Shown piece by piece: positions 48,819-60,888 of a DNA stretch of 64,000 nucleotides. The position numbers were made by a program, and so were the translations under genes. This DNA is from Fodinibacter sp963763015 (lineage in GTDB: Bacteria > Actinomycetota > Actinomycetes > Actinomycetales > Dermatophilaceae), in the NCBI GenBank assembly GCA_963763015.1, contig CAVXML010000007.1, positions 712,662-776,661 of the forward strand. The letters run 5' to 3'. The notes beneath the pieces were generated by a model. It saw only the letters and a program-made list of their open reading frames with translations, had not been told where the DNA came from and ran no database searches. How positions within the stretch are numbered: position 1 is the first letter of the stretch; the number at the start of each line of letters is the position of its first letter.

Positions 48819-49921
48819 ACCCGCTCCGCCGACCGATCCGCGACCGGTGCCTTGGCGGGCGTCGAGCTTCCCAGCGGCGTGCCTCCGCTCGCCGGTGCCG
48901 CGGCATCCGGGCGAGTCGCGGGTGCCACCACTCGGCGCGGTGGGGGAGCGATGGCCATGTAGGCGATCCGGGTCGTCTCCTGGCGCACCTTCCGCAGGCC
49001 GTCGAGGAGGATGCCGACGACGAGCATGATGAAGGCGACGACGACGAGCGACGCCGCGAGGAAGGCGGTGGGGAAGCGGCCCACCAGGCCGGTCTGCAGG
49101 TACTCCGCTGATGACAGGGATGCCGAGTGCCGAGGGCGACCAGGGCCGTGAGGGCGGCGATCGTCGAGTACAGCGCCAGGGGGCGCTCGTGGTGGAGCAG
49201 CCGGGTGATCATCCGGGCGATGCGGAACCCGTCGTGGTAGGTGCGCAGCTTGCTCGCCGAGCCCGCGGCACGGTCCTTGAAGCCGACCGGGACCTCGGCC
49301 TGCGGGACCCGGTTGTTGATGGCGTGCACGGTCAGCTCGGTCTCGATCTCGAACGCTCGTGAGACGGCGGGGAACGACTTGACGAAGCGGCGGGAGAACA
49401 CCCGGTACCCGCTGAGCATGTCGTTGACCGGGTAGCCCGAAGATGACGGGAGACGACGCCCGTTGAACATCCGGTTGCCGAGCTCGTGACCGGAGCGGTA
49501 GGCGCCCTTGTCCCTCGTCACCCGGACACCGGTGACCTGGTCGTACGGCCCCGACAGCAGCACCCGCACCATCTCAGGTGTTGCCGAGGCGTCGTACGTG
49601 TCGTCGCCGTCGATCATGACGTAGACGTCGGCGTCGATGTCGGCCAGCGCCCGGCGGATGACGTTTCCCTTGCCCCGGACCGGCTCGGTGCGCACCTCGG
49701 CGCCGGCGGCCGCGGCCACCTCGGCGGTCCGATCGGTGCTGCAGTTGTCGTAGACGCACGACCTCGATGCCCGGCAGCGCGGCGCGTAGGTCGGCGACGA
49801 CGTGGCCCACAGCCGCTTCCTCGTCATGGCACGGGACGATCGCCGCGATGCGCAGGTCACCCATCCAGGGGTCGCTCACGAGATTCACCCCTCGGGTCTC
49901 GATCAGGATCCTCGCCAGCAT
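48815..49921 (-). pseudogene. dolichol-phosphate mannosyltransferase-like GT2 with C-terminal membrane helices (frame-broken)
   Basis: GDLRIAAIVPCHDEEAAVG, VYDNCSTDRTAEVAAAAGA, KGNVIRRALADIDADVYVMI and the DGDDTYDA metal motif, then YRVFSRRFVKSFPAVSRAFE and EIETELTVHAINNR, match the DPM1/GtrB group. Two C-terminal helices (FLAASLVVVAFIMLVVGILL in the last frame) anchor it. It would load a polyprenyl phosphate with a sugar. Frame breaks near 49750, 49580 and 49100. Start between 49921 and 49860 uncertain. Confidence 0.78.
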
Positions 49922-50057
49922 AGGCGGCCCGCGCCGCCCGTGCGGCCAGCTCACTGGAGACTGGTGCAGCCTGGCCCGCGACAGCCGCTGGGTACAGCAA
50001 CCCTAGGGTGGACGGCATGCGTGGGACTCGGGGACCATCCGGCGGTCGAATGCCGTG

Positions 50058-51721
50058 ATGGTTCGTCCACGTGACGCCGCGATGGCGCTCTCCCTGGTCG
50101 CGGCCGTCCTGCTCGGGCTGGACCGCCCGAGCTTGTGGCTGGTCCTCAGCGTGGTGGCCCTTGCCGTCGTGCTCGCCGACGATAGCGACGGCAGCCTGGC
50201 CCAGGTACCTCTTGCCTTCGTGGCGGTGCTGGCATACGTGGCGGCGGCACTGCTGGCCTCGGGTGGCGTGGGCGTTCGCCCGCTGCACCAGCCTGCTTGC
50301 TGCCACCGTGCTCCTCCTCCTGGTCAATGCGGTGACGGCCGTGGCGGGCTGGCGACGGCGGTGGTGCGCGCCCGGCACCTGACCCGGTTCCGTGGTCGTG
50401 GGTGGCATACGTCCCGTTTGCAGTCACCGGCCTCCTGGCGCTGGTGACGAGACTCGACCGTTGGCAGTCGCTGGAGTGGTTCCTGTCCGGCGACCACCTC
50501 CGCCACCTTGCCCTGGTCGTGCGCATGGCGGACAGCGGTGCCCTGGAGTACCAGTCGCAGTCCTACCCCCGCGGGTGGCACGCTCTCGTGGCGCGCTCGT
50601 GGGCCTCCGGTCGTCCGATCCGTGATCAGCAGGGCCTGGAGGACTGGTGCAAGTCCACGCCATGGTCTCGTGGCTGTCTGTCGCCTGCCTGGTGCTGGCG
50701 CTGTCCACCTGCGCGCGCTGGGTGCACCGACGGGTCGGGGCCCCCCGCCACCTCGAGCCCCTCAGCGGCTTCCTGGGGGGCGTGGCCTTCCTGGGACCAC
50801 AGTTCATGGGGGCATACGTTCCCAGGGGATTCGAGACGTCGATCGCTGCGGTCCTCGTCGTCGTCGTGGCTGCTCATCAAGCCCTGGCCGCGCCCCGGTC
50901 CCGCCGAGCCCTCGTCGTCGCGTCACTGGCAATGGCGATGACGGCCCACCTGTGGCAGATCCTTGTGCCGAGCGCCGTGGCGGTGCTCGGCATCGTGTTG
51001 GTGCGGCGCTGGCGCGCGGACAGCCCCAGACCATGGCAGGACATCGTGGTCGTTGCGCTCGCCTCGCTGCTCGCTGCCCCTGGGTTCGCTCGGGGCGGTG
51101 CGGGGCTACGGCCTCTCGGCCGCGGCCACGGCGGGCGATGTACCGCCGCCTCTCCTGGTCTGGGCTGCTTTGGCTCTGGCTGCCTGCGCCTGGGTCGTTC
51201 TGCGGCGGCCCGCAGCAGGGCTGCCGATCGTCGCGCCCGTAGTGACGGCGGTCGTCACTGTCGGTGCCCTTGTCGTCTTCCTCGATCTTCCGCTCGAGGC
51301 CTACTACCCGAACAAGACGCTGTGGGCAGCCGTGGTGCTTGGCCTCCCCGTCATAGCTGCGGGTGCCTCACAGGTGCTGAGTGTGCTCGACGGCGGATCA
51401 CTGCTCGCCCGAGCGGGCTTCATCGTCACCGGCGCGGTCATCGCCCTCGTGGCTGGGCTCTCGTTGGTCACCCCCGTCTTCGGAGTGCTCGGATCGTGGT
51501 CCACGGCTGACGGCGACCTCGTCATGGAAACGGTCACCTCGCCCCGCGCGCCGGAGGCATCGGTCGTCTGGGGTGTTGCCGGGGCGCGTGAGGATGCGAC
51601 CAGCCAGCTGCTGCTCGACTTCTACAGCGCCACTGCCCGGTCGGTGCCCTTGGGACTGGCCGCGACGACGGTTGACGCTCAGTGCGCCCTGCTGCAGCAG
51701 GCCCCGGCACCGCACTGGTGA
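50058..51721 (+). pseudogene. polytopic membrane protein, GT-C-like paralogue 1 (frame-broken)
   Basis: About 550 residues with ten or so helices. Shared blocks with the next gene: WQSLEWFLSGDHLRHLALVV, SQSYPRGWHALVA and LEAYYPNKTLWAAVVLG. The Asp-His pair in the first outside loop is typical of GT-C enzymes that use polyprenyl-linked sugars, but no named family was recognised. The end is a soluble domain. Frame breaks near 50270, 50395, 50620 and 51085. ATG 50058. Confidence 0.6.
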
Positions 51722-51882
51722 TCTCGAATGCCGACCCTGGCGCAGTGAGGACTCGGTTCTCTTGCGCCGCACCCGTGGCGGTCGTTGCAGGCCCGCGGTG
51801 ACGGGAGTGAGTCGGACAGGCTCGACTACTGTGCCCACGTGCCACGACGAGGGGTCGCTGCGGCCGTGAACGCCGGTGCTCC

Positions 51883-53551
51883 GTGACCGCCCAACTCACA
51901 TCGGCGACCGGCCGCGGGCCGGCGGGCCTTCATCGGGGAGATCCCGGCGCTGTTCACGGTCTTTCTCGCCGTCGTCGTCGCGGGGTCCCTGGCCGTGGGC
52001 TGGTTGACTGGCCGGTCCTCCAGTCGCCGGTGCGGTCAGCCGTCCTTCTGGCTGCGGAGTCGCCCTTACGGTGACTGCGGCCGTCCTCTGTGCGCCCAGT
52101 CCGGTCGCGGCCTCTGCCTCGACAACACCTGGCGTTGGCGCTGCCCGCGTTCGGTGTCCTGGTGGGCATCGTGGCCCTCGCCGCCGCAGGTGGGAGCCGG
52201 CAGCTGGAGTGGTTCCTGAACGGCGACCACCCACGTCATGTGGTCTACGTCGTGGACACCTGGGCCCAGGGCAACCTGCGGTACGCGGACGAAGGCTATC
52301 CCCGGGGATGGCACAGCTTCCTGGCCGCAGTGTGGTCGACGACCGGCGCGAGCGCCGAGGTCACAGGAATCCTCGGGCTCCTCACCCTCACGTCGGTCGC
52401 CAGTCTGCTCCTGTCCGCGATGCTCGACTCTGGCTACGGCACACACGGCATTCGCACTGGGGGCGCGCGCGGGACTGTCGGGTTGGGCCAGCGTCTGGGC
52501 TGGGGCGGCTGCGGCCTCCTTGTCCTTGCTGAACTTCGCCTTCGCGAACTTCCAGGCCCTGGGGTTCCAGAACTCGCTCCTCTCCGCGGTCGCCCTGACG
52601 GCGTGCGCAAGGGAGGTGCTGGCCAGGCCTGGCTCCGCCTGGGGGGTCGTCGTTTCGCTGCGCCGGCGCCTCGAGTGGTCGCCCACTCGTGGCAGCTGCT
52701 CCTCCCGTCGATGCTCGTCATGGTGATCTTCGCCATCCACACGTGGTGGAGGTCCGCGGGGGCCGCGCCGGGCGATGGTGGTCGGCGTGGTCCTGACATC
52801 GTTGCTTGTCGCCACCGCAGGCGGTCTTGCGGTTGCACGGTCGCTGGGGCTCGACCATGCGTCGGAAGCTGGGCCCGATACTCCGGTCCCTGCCTTGCTG
52901 GTGCTCGTGGGAGCGGCATGCTTCGTCGGCTTGGCCGTCCGCTTGCACGGGGCGAGCGTGACGACGGTAGCGGTGGTTGCACTGCTCCCAGCCCTCACCT
53001 CGGTGGTCATCGCTGTCGTGCAGGGCATCTCCCTGGGCTCCTACTACCCCAGCAAGCTCCTCTGGCACACCGCTGTTGCCGGCCTCCCGGCCGTCTCAGT
53101 CGTGGTCGGGCTCGCGCTCCACCAGGTGCTGGCCCGCCACGGACGCCCCGGCATCTCCCCGGTGAGGATTGTGGCCGGGGCCGCCACAGGGCTCCTCATC
53201 CTCTACGGCCTGCTGATGCCCTGGGGTGCCGTGCTCGGGGTCTGGTCGTCGGTCGACGGCGGGCAGGTCCTGAAGGCGCTCCGGACCCCAGGCGCACAGA
53301 CGGCACAGGTGGTCTGGCTCCGCTCCTCCCCGACCACCGATGCCGTCACGCGGAGTCTCCTCGACGCCTTCCGCGCCCCGGCGACACGTGACCGCGCCCC
53401 ACAAGCCGCCTTGTCCATCCCGGAGGAGTGCCGGCTTCTCGAGGCTGCATCCAGTCCGGTGGTGCTGACGACGGCAACGGACGAAGAGACCCGCTCTCGA
53501 TACCGATGTGTGAGCGCTGTCGACATCCTGCGGGCAGGCGCGGCGGACTAG
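51883..53551 (+). pseudogene. polytopic membrane protein, GT-C-like paralogue 2 (frame-broken)
   Basis: Repeats the blocks of the gene before it: QLEWFLNGDHPRHVVYVVD, DEGYPRGWHSFLAAVW and GSYYPSKLLWHTAVAGLPAV, then a soluble end with EECRLLEAASSPVVLTTA. Tandem duplication followed by divergence. Several frame breaks in the first 850 bp; from about 52775 the frame is intact. Its stop overlaps that of the convergent next gene by 4 bp. Confidence 0.6.
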
Positions 53552-55525
53552 CGGTCAACCAGGCGAACGCGAGAGAGCTCCTCTGTCGAGAGAAGCGTCG
53601 ACAGCCGGGCCATCAGCCGTGGATCGGTCACCAACAGTTCGCCGTCGGGGTCCTCCAGAGCTCGTCGTGCGATGTCCACAGCGAGCGCTGACTCCGAGGG
53701 TTGCTCGCTACGACTCAGCGCGAAGAGATCGACGTCGAACCTGTCCGCTGCGCCGAACCGCGCTCGGGCGAGTGTGTGGAACCACTGTTGGGCGTAGGAC
53801 GCGTTCGGATCACCTTCGCGTGTGGCCATGAGTGTGGTCCGGGTGGCGCGCGAGGGGTCCAAGGCGGCACTCGTGCGCAGCAGCAGGTTCGCCTGCGAAG
53901 TCTTGCGCGACCTCTCGTCGAAGAGCTGGTGAACCCCACCGGCCCAGAACACGGAGGGTGCAGGAGAGTCACGCAGAGCCACGCCAAGACCCAGAAGGGC
54001 GAGAGACGGGACCAGCACAGTGAGTACTCCGGTCCGCACCGCCTTCGGCGACGCGGCGATCCCGGGGTCTCTGACGGGCCTGCCGCTGGGCCACGCGGCG
54101 ATCATGACCAAGCCAACGCCGAGGACCGCGGCCAGCGTGAACTTCCAGAAGTAGTAGGTCAGCTGGCCGGTTGCGGCGAGTTGGTAGGCCGCGATGGCCA
54201 CTGACATGGACAGTGCGACCGTGGTGAACATCACCACCGCGAGTGGGTCATCCGAGCTTCGGGTTCCCCGAAACCACCAGACGAGAGAGATGGCCCATGA
54301 CAACCCCAGAAGGGTCCATATCGCCCAAGGCGACAGGGCGATGACGGGCCCATCAAGAACAACTGCGGCCGCTCCTGACTGGGCTGGGCCACTGCTTGTC
54401 GGCAGCTGAGCGAACGACCCGACCACGAGCAGCGTGGCGAAGGCGACGCAGGCGACGAGGAGGATCGCCATGACGGCCCGTTGCGTGGGTGACCGAAGCG
54501 TCAGCGCCCGTCGTGCCGCCGGCCAGGCGGCGACCATTGCCATGGGTAGCACGAGCATCCACGAGGCGGCGAGGACCAGCAGACCGCTGATGGCCGCAAC
54601 CTCGGGCAGGGTTGAGGCCTCCTTCGACCGCGAAAGCAGGTAGATCAGCGGGGGGGCGACAGCTGCGAAGAGGAAGCTGAGGTGCCCCTGAAGGAGGTTC
54701 AGTCCCCCTGGGACGGCAACGAGCAGGCTGAGTGCCAGCAGGCTCGAGGCAGTCACCCGGCTGGCCGACGCACGGTCAAGGGACTGAAGAACTGCTGCTG
54801 TCACCGCAACGACCAGGAGTGAGAAGAGCCCCCACTGCACATGGGAGTACCTCACGAGCTCCTGCGCCACGCTGACCGGCTGCCCATAGGCCGCTTCAGC
54901 GATGACGACAGCCAGGGAGTGGAACCACCGGGGATAGGTGGCGTAGGCGTAGGAACCCCCGTCTGGGGCAGGAGGCAGGAACGGGGGCGCAGCCTGGGCG
55001 AATCGTTGCTCGAGGTACATCGTGAAGTGAACAGCGTGGTCCCAGCCCAGCATCAGCATCGACAATGCCTGCGGACTGGTGTTGACGGTAGCCAGCGGCC
55101 ACGCCACCACGCGCAGCCGTACCCCCGCCAACGGCGAGAAGAGCATCGCGCCGTCGGAGGTGGGGCCGAACGCGGTCCGGCCATCTGGTCGCGGCGGCCG
55201 CCAACGTGCCCATCACCAGGGCAGCAGTGACAGCGACCCCGACCCCCGCTGACGGAATCCACCCGTCCGGCAACCACAAGAGCACGGGAAGCCATCCGAA
55301 CGCCAGGCTGAGGTTCAGCGCCAGGCGGCGATCCAACCGTGCCGCAGTGGGCGTGAGCGCGACCATGGCCAGGAACGCCGCCGCCAGAAGAACGACCGAG
55401 CTGATGAACCAGCTGAGCACGAGGACGAGCACCGCCACTGCGAGACCTATGGCGACCGGCCGGCCTGCGAGAAGGCCGAGAGTCCACCTGGGTGGGCTGA
55501 CTTCGTCGGGGGGCGAGGAGATCAT
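53548..55525 (-). pseudogene. polytopic membrane protein, GT-C-like paralogue 3 (one frame break)
   Basis: About 655 residues. After two helices (LLAGRPVAIGLAVAVLVLVL) and one frame break near 55165 comes MLMLGWDHAVHFTMYLEQRF and TYPRWFHSLAVVI, echoing the GDH and YPRGWH blocks of the two neighbours, then about ten helices and a soluble C-terminus with LLVTDPRLMARLSTLLS. ATG 55525 overlaps the stop of the GT2 gene (ATGA). Likely a glycan polymerase or GT-C transferase; function inferred only. Confidence 0.6.
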
Positions 55526-56482
55526 CGGCCACTGCTGGGCATGGCATTGGCTGGCTGCGACTCCTGGATGTCGAGCATCATCGCGAAGAGCAGCATGTGG
55601 AGCCCGCTGAGGAGCGGGGCGACACACAGCAGGACGGTGCCCGGAGAGGCCGCCGGGGGCCCGAGGGTCTGGACGATGATCCACACCCCGACGAGGAAGC
55701 CGACGAGCATGAGGGCAAGGCCGGTGAAGAGCAGGAGGGCGACCGCGGAGAACGACTGCAGCACGTACTTCCACCAGATCCTGGTCCAGAAGCCCCGAAT
55801 GAGCCGCAGCGCGATCCGTGGTCCGACGCTGGCGAGCTTCATCCCGGACACCTCGCCGGCCGTAGCGCGCCGGCACCGGGACGTCCATGGCGGGGACGCG
55901 CAGGATGTTGAGGTTGATCAGCAGGTCGTTCTCGAAGTCGTAGCGGCGTGCGATCTGGTCCCAGGGAATCCGAGCCAGGGCATCTCGGTGGATGGCGGTG
56001 TAGCCGTTCTGCGGGTCGAAGAGGTTCCAGTAGCCGCTCGCTGCCTTGGTGAGGAACGAGAGCGCGATGTTGCCCACGACGCGCGTGCGCGGCATCCCGC
56101 TGAACGACCCGCGGCCGTAGAAGCGGTTCGCCTTGGTGAACTGGGCGCGACCGTCGGCGATCGGGTCGAGCATCGCCGGAAGGTAGTCGGGGTCCATCTG
56201 CCCGTCTCCCGCCATCACGACGCACACGTCGGCTCCGAGGTCGAGAGCCGCACGGTGGCCCGCGAGTATGGCCCCACCGACCCCCTGGTTCCGGGCGAGG
56301 GTGAGCACGACGGTGCGCGGGTCGGCCACGGCCCGTGCACGTTCGCCGGTCTCGTCCGGGCTGGCATCGTCCACCACGACGACGTGGTCGACCAGGTCGG
56401 GCATCGACCGCACCACGTCGGCGATGTGCTCCTGCTCCTGGTATGCCGGCACCACGGCGGCGACGGTGAGCCCTCTGTACAT
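55522..56482 (-). pseudogene. polyprenyl-phosphate glycosyltransferase (DPM/GtrB type, one frame break)
   Basis: LTVAAVVPAYQEQEHIADVV, DHVVVVDDASPDETGERA, NQGVGGAILAGHRAAL, VMAGDGQMDPDYLPAML and GYWNLFDPQNGYTAIHRDAL are the classic GT2 DPM1/GtrB blocks; the C-terminus carries two helices (LLFTGLALMLVGFLVGVWII and SPGTVLLCVAPLLSGLHMLL). One frame break near 55855. Coupled to paralogue 3 by ATGA. It would make the lipid-linked sugar used by that membrane enzyme. Confidence 0.85.
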
Positions 56483-56494
56483 GCTGTCCTCGGT

Positions 56495-58680
56495 TCAGGG
56501 CACGACCAGCATCGTGCTGGCCTGGTCGTGGAGACTGACGACGTGCGCGGCACCTGTGTACCGCACGCGCAGGTTCTCGAAGCGTACGGAGACGCTCTTG
56601 TCGGCCGCGTCGCGCACCGGGTCGCCGGAGACACGGATCGCCAGCCGTTGATAGCCGACCGGCGCCGTGAGGGTCAGGTCGAGACGCGTCGGTGATCCCT
56701 CCACCGCCGTCACCCGAGCGAGCACCTCGCCCTCGGACATCACCTCGACATCTCGCGTCGGTGCCCCGAGGGCCGTGACGTCCACGGAGACCTCGATGGG
56801 GCCGACGGCCGTGGAGCCGAGGTTGGAGGTGGTCAGGCCGGCGCGGGACCCGGCCTCCTGGGCCGCCCCTTCGCCGTCGAGCATGATCGGTCCTGCCGCG
56901 AGGCCGACCAGAACCGGTTCGAGGAGCCGCTCGCGGGCGGAGGGTTCCGCCGCGGTGGATCCAGTGAGGGACCACGCGACCAGCCGCCCGTCCGGGCTGC
57001 GGGACACCGGCTCGCCGAGGCCCTCGGTGAGTGACCGCAGCGCCGGCGCCTCGGGGTCGACGGCCTCGGTGTCGACCTCGATGGCGCAGAAGCCCGTCGC
57101 CCGAAGCTCCCGGACGAGCCGTTCGGGGTCAGCCAGGTCGATGCCGAAGGCCCAGTCACCGGCCTGGGTGCCGCGCATGCCGCCGTGGCTCCACCGGAGG
57201 TCCGACGTGGTCAGGTGCTGGAGCAGCTGGGCGTTGACGTCGTAGCCCGGCTGGCACGTTGCCCTCGGGGAACGACATCACGGGCAGCTGGAGCACACCG
57301 CACCCACCGCCGGTGGCGAGGGCAAGGCTCTGTGTGTACTCGCCCAGGTCGGAGAGGCGCTGCTCGTGAGCCGAGTAGTCGGGTGCCCGATCGGGGTTCG
57401 TCTGGTCCAGGATGCCGACGACGAGCACCACGGCAGCAAGGGCCACCCCCACCCGGGGCGGCCGCGGCCGACTGAGCCAGTGACCCACGGCCAGCAGTCC
57501 GAACAGGAGGATCACGGTGGACAGGCGGGACCACGTGCGCACCTGGGGGGTGGCCAGCAGGGCCACGACGCTCCCGAGGCCGCCGACGGTGTAGAAGGCC
57601 CCCGAGACGACGGCCAGGGCGGCCCACACCCGCAGGCGCTCCGGCGCTGGCCGTCCGGTCGTGAGCACCCGGAGCCCGATGACCACGAGGGCCACCGCGC
57701 CGACGAGCCCGACGACGCCCAGGGCCAGCGTCTCGGTGACGGGGCGCCCGGCCGCGCGGTAGGCGGTGGTGAGAGCAGCGAGCGGTTCGAGCCGGTGCCC
57801 CTCCCAGGGCAGCGCGAGGTCGATGAGGCGCCCGGCATACCGCTCGGACTCGAGTGCCACCCGGGTCGCCGGTCTCGGGCCGGTCAGCTCCTCACCCGAC
57901 ATGCCGATCCTGGCGGCGATGAGAGGTAGGGCGGCCACGGCCGCGACCCACGCCGACGTCACCAGCCCGGCCCGCCACCACGTGGGGCTGCGGCCGGCTC
58001 CTGCGCGGAGCACGGATGCCGCCACGAGGAGGATGAGCGTGAATGCCGCGTAGTAGACGCCGCTGAGCCCGACGAGCGTGAGCGCCACGAGCATCAGGAT
58101 CGAGCGCTGCCGGCGTCGCGCCGGCCTCGGGTGCCTCCCGGTCCCAGGGGGTGCGGCCCCGGGCCACCTCGATGGCCACCCAGATCGCGGGCGGGAGGGT
58201 CCAGTACGACGCGAGCCACAGGTGCTCGAAGCGCTCCGCGTGTCCGGGGGCCGCGGCGAAGAGCACACCCACGACGACGGATGCCGCTGGGCTCAGCCGC
58301 TGGCTCCGGGCCAGCAGGTAGGCCGCAGCACCGATGAGCGGGTACCCGAGGAGGAGGTAGACCGCACCGACCGTGGCGGGGTCCGAGGAGAAGAGCCCGA
58401 GCGCCTTGACGCCGATGATGTGGATGACGTTGAGCTCGGGGAAGAACGAGCCGTTCTGGCCGAGCGGGTAGCCGATGAGGTCGTTGCGCCAGAACCAGCC
58501 GTTGACGAGGATGTCGCGCAGCTGGGTGAGCACCAACGGGCTGTCGCCGTCCAGCGACAGGGGCACGCCCGGCCGCCACTCCCAGAACCGCAACGACGAC
58601 ACGCCGACCAGCAGCGCGAGGAGCGCCGTGCCGGCCGCCCCGAGCACGTCGATGTGGCGCAGCCGGCGCAGGGCCGGCAT
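56495..58680 (-). pseudogene. large membrane protein, GT-C/YfhO-like (frame-broken)
   Basis: About 725 residues: LRRLRHIDVLGAAGTALLAL helix, then the extracytoplasmic loop FWEWRPGVPLSLDGDSPLVL with FWRNDLIGYPLGQNGSFFPE, a dozen helices, and a C-terminal soluble beta-rich domain ending HVVSLHDQASTMLVVP. The loop position fits GT-C acceptor-binding loops. Frame breaks near 58100 and 57250. ATG 58680 and the upstream gene share TGATG. Same strand as the GT2 gene, 12 bp apart. Confidence 0.6.
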
Positions 58681-60136
58681 CACGGTGCCGCCTCTGATCG
58701 GCGCGGTGGCCGACAGGCTGCGCCACAGGCGGAAGTCCCGGTCCTCGGCCGCGACGGCCCATCCGCCCGCCTTCTCGAGGGCGGTGTCCAACCGGCTGTC
58801 CCGCTCGGCGAGGATGCTCGCGATTCCCTGCTGCGCGGCATACGCCTCCCAGCCCGGCTCGGCGTCGGCGAACGCGCGGTACGCGGTGCTCACCGGCTCG
58901 CTGTAGACCTCCGCCCGCAGGTCGTACATGGGCTTGCGGTCGCGGTGGGCCCACTGCACCCACCCCACGGCCATGCCCGTCGACCGCCAAGGGAAGCGCG
59001 GCCGGCGTGTCGGCGATCGCCTGGGAGACCTCGGTGTGTCACCGGGGGACCGAAGGGCGTTCGTGCGACATGCCACCCGCCGACGCACCAGGACGATGAC
59101 GAGGGCGATGGCCCAGACGGCCCACTCGGGGTCGCGACCGCGGGTGCGCGTCGCGTGCGGCCGAAGCGTCGTGAGCGCATGGGCGACGGCGGGCGCCATG
59201 AGGACCGCTCCGAAGGCCATCGTGCGGACCATCCACAGGGCCAGCCCAGCCCCGCGACGAGGCACGCCAGCCGGGTCCAGCGGTGATCCGGCGAGCGGAC
59301 GACGCCGACCGCTGCCAGCACGGCGGCCACGACGATGGCCCAGAGGATCGGGTTGTCCACCGCGGGGCGGGCCCACTCGTTGACGTACTCGGATGGCCAG
59401 GCGCCCCACCCTGAACGGCTCCAGGAGCAGCCGTGGGCCGAGCGGGGTGACCGCGGCAGCGAGGACGGACGCGAGGACGACCAGCAACGCCACGGACGGC
59501 ATCGCGACGGGTGAGGCGCGCGTCGGCGATCGCGCCAGCCAGCAGCACCACCCCGGCACCGATCCCCAGCGTCCACGTCCCGTGGAGGCATGCCCACAGC
59601 CAGGTCAGTGGCACGACCGCCCACGGGACTGCGCCGCGCAGCGTCGATCGCCACCAGAGGAGGGTCACCACGGCGAACAGCACCAGACCCGCCAGCTGCG
59701 GGCGCTCCCCCCAGGCCGCGGCCGCGCCGAACATCGTGAGCGCCGCAGCGAACCCGGCAGCGGCGGTGCTCGCGACCAGGCGGCACGTCGCCACGACCGC
59801 GGCCCCGAGGCAGATGACGAGCAGAAGCCGGACCACCTGGATGCCGTCCATCCCGGCCGCCGCCCAGGTCCAGGCCATGGCTCGTTGGGCGAGCCACTGC
59901 GTGGGCACGTACGGCTGGTCCGCGAGGGTGGCGAGCGGGTCCGGGCCGGTGCCGAAGCGCTGGCCGGCGTTGAGGAGGTCGCCGATGCGCAGGTGGAGGT
60001 AGAGGTCGACGTCGGGGGTCGTGCGGATGCGCAGCAGCATGGCTGTGATGAGACCCAGGGCGACCCCGCTCCGACGGCGAGCTGGGCTCGGGGCCCGGGG
60101 CGGGGCAGCGGCCGGACGCGTCGCCGCGTCGGTCAT
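58680..60136 (-). pseudogene. polytopic membrane protein (frame-broken)
   Basis: About 480 residues. TTPDVDLYLHLRIGDLLNAG and QPYVPTQWLAQRAMAWTW in the first loop, then ten helices (for example VVRLLLVICLGAAVVATCRL) and a soluble end with WEAYAAQQGIASILAERDSR. It resembles the other large membrane proteins here in layout, without a family that I can name. Frame breaks near 59500, 59410, 59250 and at the end, where the expected TGA overlapping the next ATG is out of frame. Confidence 0.55.
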
Positions 60137-60369
60137 GCCGTGGCTCCCCTCGCCGTGCGCGTCGTCCCATGGTGGGTCTGCCTACCATCCGTGGCCGCCT
60201 GAGTGCCCCGCCATCGGCCGTTCGGCCCACCCCCGTCATCCCTTCGGTCGGTCGAGACGTGTCTGCTCGGGCCATGCGCCGCCGGCTGCCAGAGGGCACC
60301 ATGGGCGCAGGCAACCGCCCACCGGGGATGGCTGCCCTGCCCACCCCTCGTCCTGGAAGGACCACAGAA

Positions 60370-60540
60370 ATGACCAAGGCACTCATCCGGCTCCAGCAGC
60401 TCCGCTCGGAGAAGGGCGCGACCGCCGTCGAGTACGGCCTCATGGTCGCCCTCATCGCGATCGTCATCATCGCCGCCGTCGCGCTGATCGGCACCAACCT
60501 CGACCTGACCTTCGACCAGGTCGCCGCCAGCCTCAACTGA
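60370..60540 (+). CDS. Flp/Fap-type type IVb pilin
   Basis: 56 residues. EKGATAVEYGLMVALIAIVI is the prepilin cleavage (Gly/Ala...Glu5-Tyr6) and hydrophobic spine of Flp pilins; the remaining tail is short and acidic. GGAAGG 10 nt before the ATG. First gene of a tad locus, followed by a strong hairpin and a second pilin. Confidence 0.93.
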   Translation: MTKALIRLQQLRSEKGATAVEYGLMVALIAIVIIAAVALIGTNLDLTFDQVAASLN

Positions 60541-60547
60541 TCGCACA

Positions 60548-60584
60548 CCGGGCGCCGACCTCGCTGCGCGAGGTCGGCGCCCGG
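60548..60584 (+). terminator. strong hairpin after the first Flp pilin gene
   Basis: 16-bp perfect GC-rich stem (60548-60563 with 60569-60584) and a 5-nt loop, 8 bp after the stop, no T-run. It may cut readthrough so that the pilin is made in excess over the assembly genes, or protect the pilin mRNA. Confidence 0.75.
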
Positions 60585-60618
60585 ACCAGTTCTGCGGGCC
60601 AACTCGACAGGAGCCGAC

Positions 60619-60790
60619 ATGAACGCAGCCCGTTCGCGTGCTCGCGCCGCATCGGCGGACGGAGCGCGGCGCGACCGCCGTCGAGTACGGGCTGATGCTC
60701 GCGCTCATCGCCATGGTGATCTTCGGCGGCGTCTATCTGCTCGGCCCGGCCCTCGACGCGGTGTTCGACGCCGTGGCGGCGTCGCTCTGA
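60619..60790 (+). pseudogene. second Flp-type pilin (one frame break)
   Basis: ERGATAVEYGLMLALIAMVI followed by FGGVYLLGPALDAVFDAVAA is a second Flp pilin, reading 57 codons to 60790. The leader from ATG 60619 is in another frame: one extra base before the GATAVEY block (the gene is 172 nt). AGGAG precedes the ATG. Confidence 0.85.
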
Positions 60791-60888
60791 TGTGACGTGA
60801 GTCCGTGGCCGGGGCGCACTAGCAGGTCACGAGGGCGTATGGGAACATTCGGGTCAGGAAGTTCGATGACGAGGCAGGGGAGCACGAG

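Noticed and set aside
42167..53551. Programmed ribosomal frameshifts in the glycan genes
   Set aside because: Too many, at unrelated sites, in both directions and without slippery-site patterns; error or decay is simpler.
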